Shown here piece by piece: positions 31,441 to 32,334 of a stretch of 32,334 bases of DNA. The stretch covers positions 1 to 32,334 of IMG/VR virus record IMGVR_UViG_3300007229_000042, one strand, 5' to 3'. The notes under the pieces are model-generated. The model did not search any database. It was not told the DNA's origin and saw only the letters and a list, made by a program, of their open reading frames with translations. Within the stretch, counting starts at the first letter, position 1. Every line of letters begins with the position of its first letter. The translations under genes were made by a program, and so were the position numbers. Source of the DNA: a virus.

Positions 31441-31578
31441 GGAAGACAACTAAAGGAATACTAATCTGGCTTCTTGCACCCTTAGGAGGGGGCTGCTCTA
31501 TCCAGTTGAGCCACTGAGCCATTTGTTTATCGCGCTGTAGTAACAAGATAATTTATTAGTTGTGTTTAGTTGTCTTCC
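31441..31578. repeat. 14-bp inverted repeats flanking the tRNA-like core
   Basis: GGAAGACAACTAAA (31441-31454) and TTTAGTTGTCTTCC (31565-31578) are exact inverted copies. TTAGTTGT also occurs at 31556-31563. They are candidate integrase arm-type binding sites. A related sequence, TAGTTGTATTCC, occurs at 31362-31373. Confidence 0.75.
31479..31520 (-). other. tRNA-Arg(CCT)-like half-site (attP core)
   Basis: The minus strand reads GGCTCAG, TG, a D-arm GCTCAACTGGATAGAGC, A, then GCCCC-CTCCTAA-GGG, the 5' half of a tRNA with anticodon CCT up to the 3' anticodon stem. Continuation to GGGGC expected for a normal stem is lost (GGGTG). No T-arm or CCA end follows. This is the kind of partial tRNA left at an attachment site that recombines in the anticodon loop. 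It is not a functional tRNA here. Confidence 0.65.
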
Positions 31579-31590
31579 TTAGTTATGTAC

Positions 31591-31609
31591 CCGTCCCAGC
31601 CGAGGACGG
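31591..31609 (-). terminator. Weak hairpin after the integrase gene
   Basis: CCGTCC (31591-31596) pairs with GGACGG (31604-31609) across a 7-nt loop, 7 nt past the integrase stop. There is no U-run, so termination is uncertain. Confidence 0.35.
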
Positions 31610-31615
31610 ACAGCA

Positions 31616-32334
31616 TCAGGCCATCATCTGAATGGCTTTGAGATGGTCGTCGTATGTGGTGTTCATGTACCGCATCACCATCTTTAAATCGGTATGACCC
31701 AGAAGGTCAGCGATTACTTTTGCGGGTGCTCCGTTACGCGCGAGTGTTGTCGCAAACGTGTGGCGCAGCCCATACATACCCACGGTCATGCCAGGATATG
31801 CTTTGGCTCGAGCCGCCTTCCAATGAGAGGGCAGGTCGTAGCTGTTCTTTATCACCCGCCCATTGACCGTAAAAACATGGCCGATGGGAGGTGGCACTGA
31901 GTAAGGTATAGCTTCCTTTGCTTTCGGATGGAGAGGAATGACACGTTCTCTTACCTTGCCAGTCCTACCCTTTATTGAGCGAAGGATAACCTTGCTGTTG
32001 GCGTAGTCAACATCATCGTAGGTGAGATTGAGAGCTTCCACTGGACGACAACCAGTGTATCGAAGGAACGTCGCAATGCGATGAACATCGTTCTGAAGGT
32101 GAGAGAAGATCGTATCCATCTCTACGTCAGTCAAGGTTTCATGCTTAGGATTATCCTCTGGTGGCTTGTCCACCTTGATGTACTCACGTTCACCGCGTGC
32201 TGCTGCGAAGTTTAATATGGATTGTAGAGTGTTCAGCTCGCGACGTATCGTTGAGTTCGAGTTACCTTTCTGAAGGTGGTACTCCTCAATGTAATCGTCT
32301 ACGTCGCCTTCAGTTATGAACTTAACCTGCATTG
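31616..32334 (-). CDS. int: Tyrosine recombinase (integrase), N-terminus cut by the window edge
   Basis: At least 238 residues are visible. The core-binding SAM-like region (TIRRELNTLQSILNFAAARG) is followed by the catalytic domain: Arg96 (TGCRPVEA), Lys121 (SIKGRTGK), Arg190-His191 (GLRHTFATTLA), His213 (LLGHTDLKMVM) and Tyr222 (MRYMNTT). The first His of the usual HxxR box is Tyr187 (YGLR), a tolerated variant. An ATG lies at 32332, but SAM-like domains normally have more residues in front of this point, so the true start is probably outside the window. The stop at 31616 lies beside the probable attP. The enzyme should integrate and excise the phage at a tRNA-Arg gene (inference). Confidence 0.9.
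   Translation of the reverse strand, partial: MQVKFITEGDVDDYIEEYHLQKGNSNSTIRRELNTLQSILNFAAARGEREYIKVDKPPEDNPKHETLTDVEMDTIFSHLQNDVHRIATFLRYTGCRPVEALNLTYDDVDYANSKVILRSIKGRTGKVRERVIPLHPKAKEAIPYSVPPPIGHVFTVNGRVIKNSYDLPSHWKAARAKAYPGMTVGMYGLRHTFATTLARNGAPAKVIADLLGHTDLKMVMRYMNTTYDDHLKAIQMMA

Larger units (their letters stand above)
31363..31615. other. Probable attP region
   Basis: These 253 bases hold no convincing gene. They contain a tRNA-like half-site (31479-31520) and a perfect 14-bp inverted repeat at 31441-31454 and 31565-31578. Also present are an extra TTAGTTGT copy (31556-31563) and a hairpin next to the integrase stop. The layout fits an attachment site beside its integrase. Confidence 0.65.

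Noticed and set aside
31479-31520. Functional tRNA-Arg gene
   Set aside because: Only the 5' half is present; the anticodon stem is broken on its 3' side and no T-arm or acceptor 3' strand follows.

Overview
The window looks like most of a short-tailed (podovirus-like) temperate phage or prophage, probably of an alphaproteobacterium. Two blocks are transcribed in opposite directions. The minus strand from about 23.3 kb down to the left edge carries packaging, capsid, tail and internal virion genes. There is no tape-measure, sheath or tail-tube gene, while a nozzle/stabilisation-type protein and a small adaptor are present, which fits a podovirus. The plus strand from 23.7 to 30.6 kb carries small early-type genes, an AAA+/VWA pair, an endolysin and a winged-helix protein. 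The alphaproteobacterial host is an inference from a DUF1127 gene, the CobS/CobT-like pair and a tRNA-Arg-like half-site next to the integrase.

Minus strand, in transcription order: small and large terminase and portal (23304-19353); a coiled-coil protein and an adhesin block (19356-13908) with short fibres, a structural protein holding a cupredoxin-like domain, a glycine-rich adhesin and its assembly chaperone; small proteins, scaffold and an HK97-fold capsid protein (13899-10675) followed by a strong UUCG terminator; then an adaptor, a nozzle protein and a second tail fibre (10562-6682). Last comes an unusual distal set: two proteins sharing a GRNGD...IGGAG domain, a HlyC-like lysine acyltransferase, a 766-aa LysM protein full of low-complexity linkers, and two Gln/Ala-rich likely internal virion proteins. 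The final one runs off the left edge.

Plus strand: a control region at 23305-23729 separates the two blocks. The first plus gene has its own terminator. Five small, tightly coupled genes follow (including a membrane protein and a zinc-ribbon protein), then a second terminator. A sigma70-like promoter with an inverted repeat between -35 and -10 precedes the CobS-like ATPase and the CobT-like VWA protein, which also has HExxH. Next are a small basic protein, a SleB-type cell-wall hydrolase and three or four small genes including a winged helix.

Right end, minus strand: a tyrosine integrase cut by the window edge, a probable attP (half a tRNA-Arg(CCT)-like sequence flanked by a perfect 14-bp inverted repeat), a regulator-like protein with a possible OB-fold, and a 59-residue DUF1127 protein whose start lies against an 11-bp perfect palindrome. 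No DNA polymerase, helicase, primase or repressor was recognised, so replication and immunity genes probably lie outside the window. The most unusual points are the phage AAA+/VWA-metallopeptidase pair, the HlyC-like acyltransferase lacking the expected histidine, and the cupredoxin-like domain inside a virion protein.
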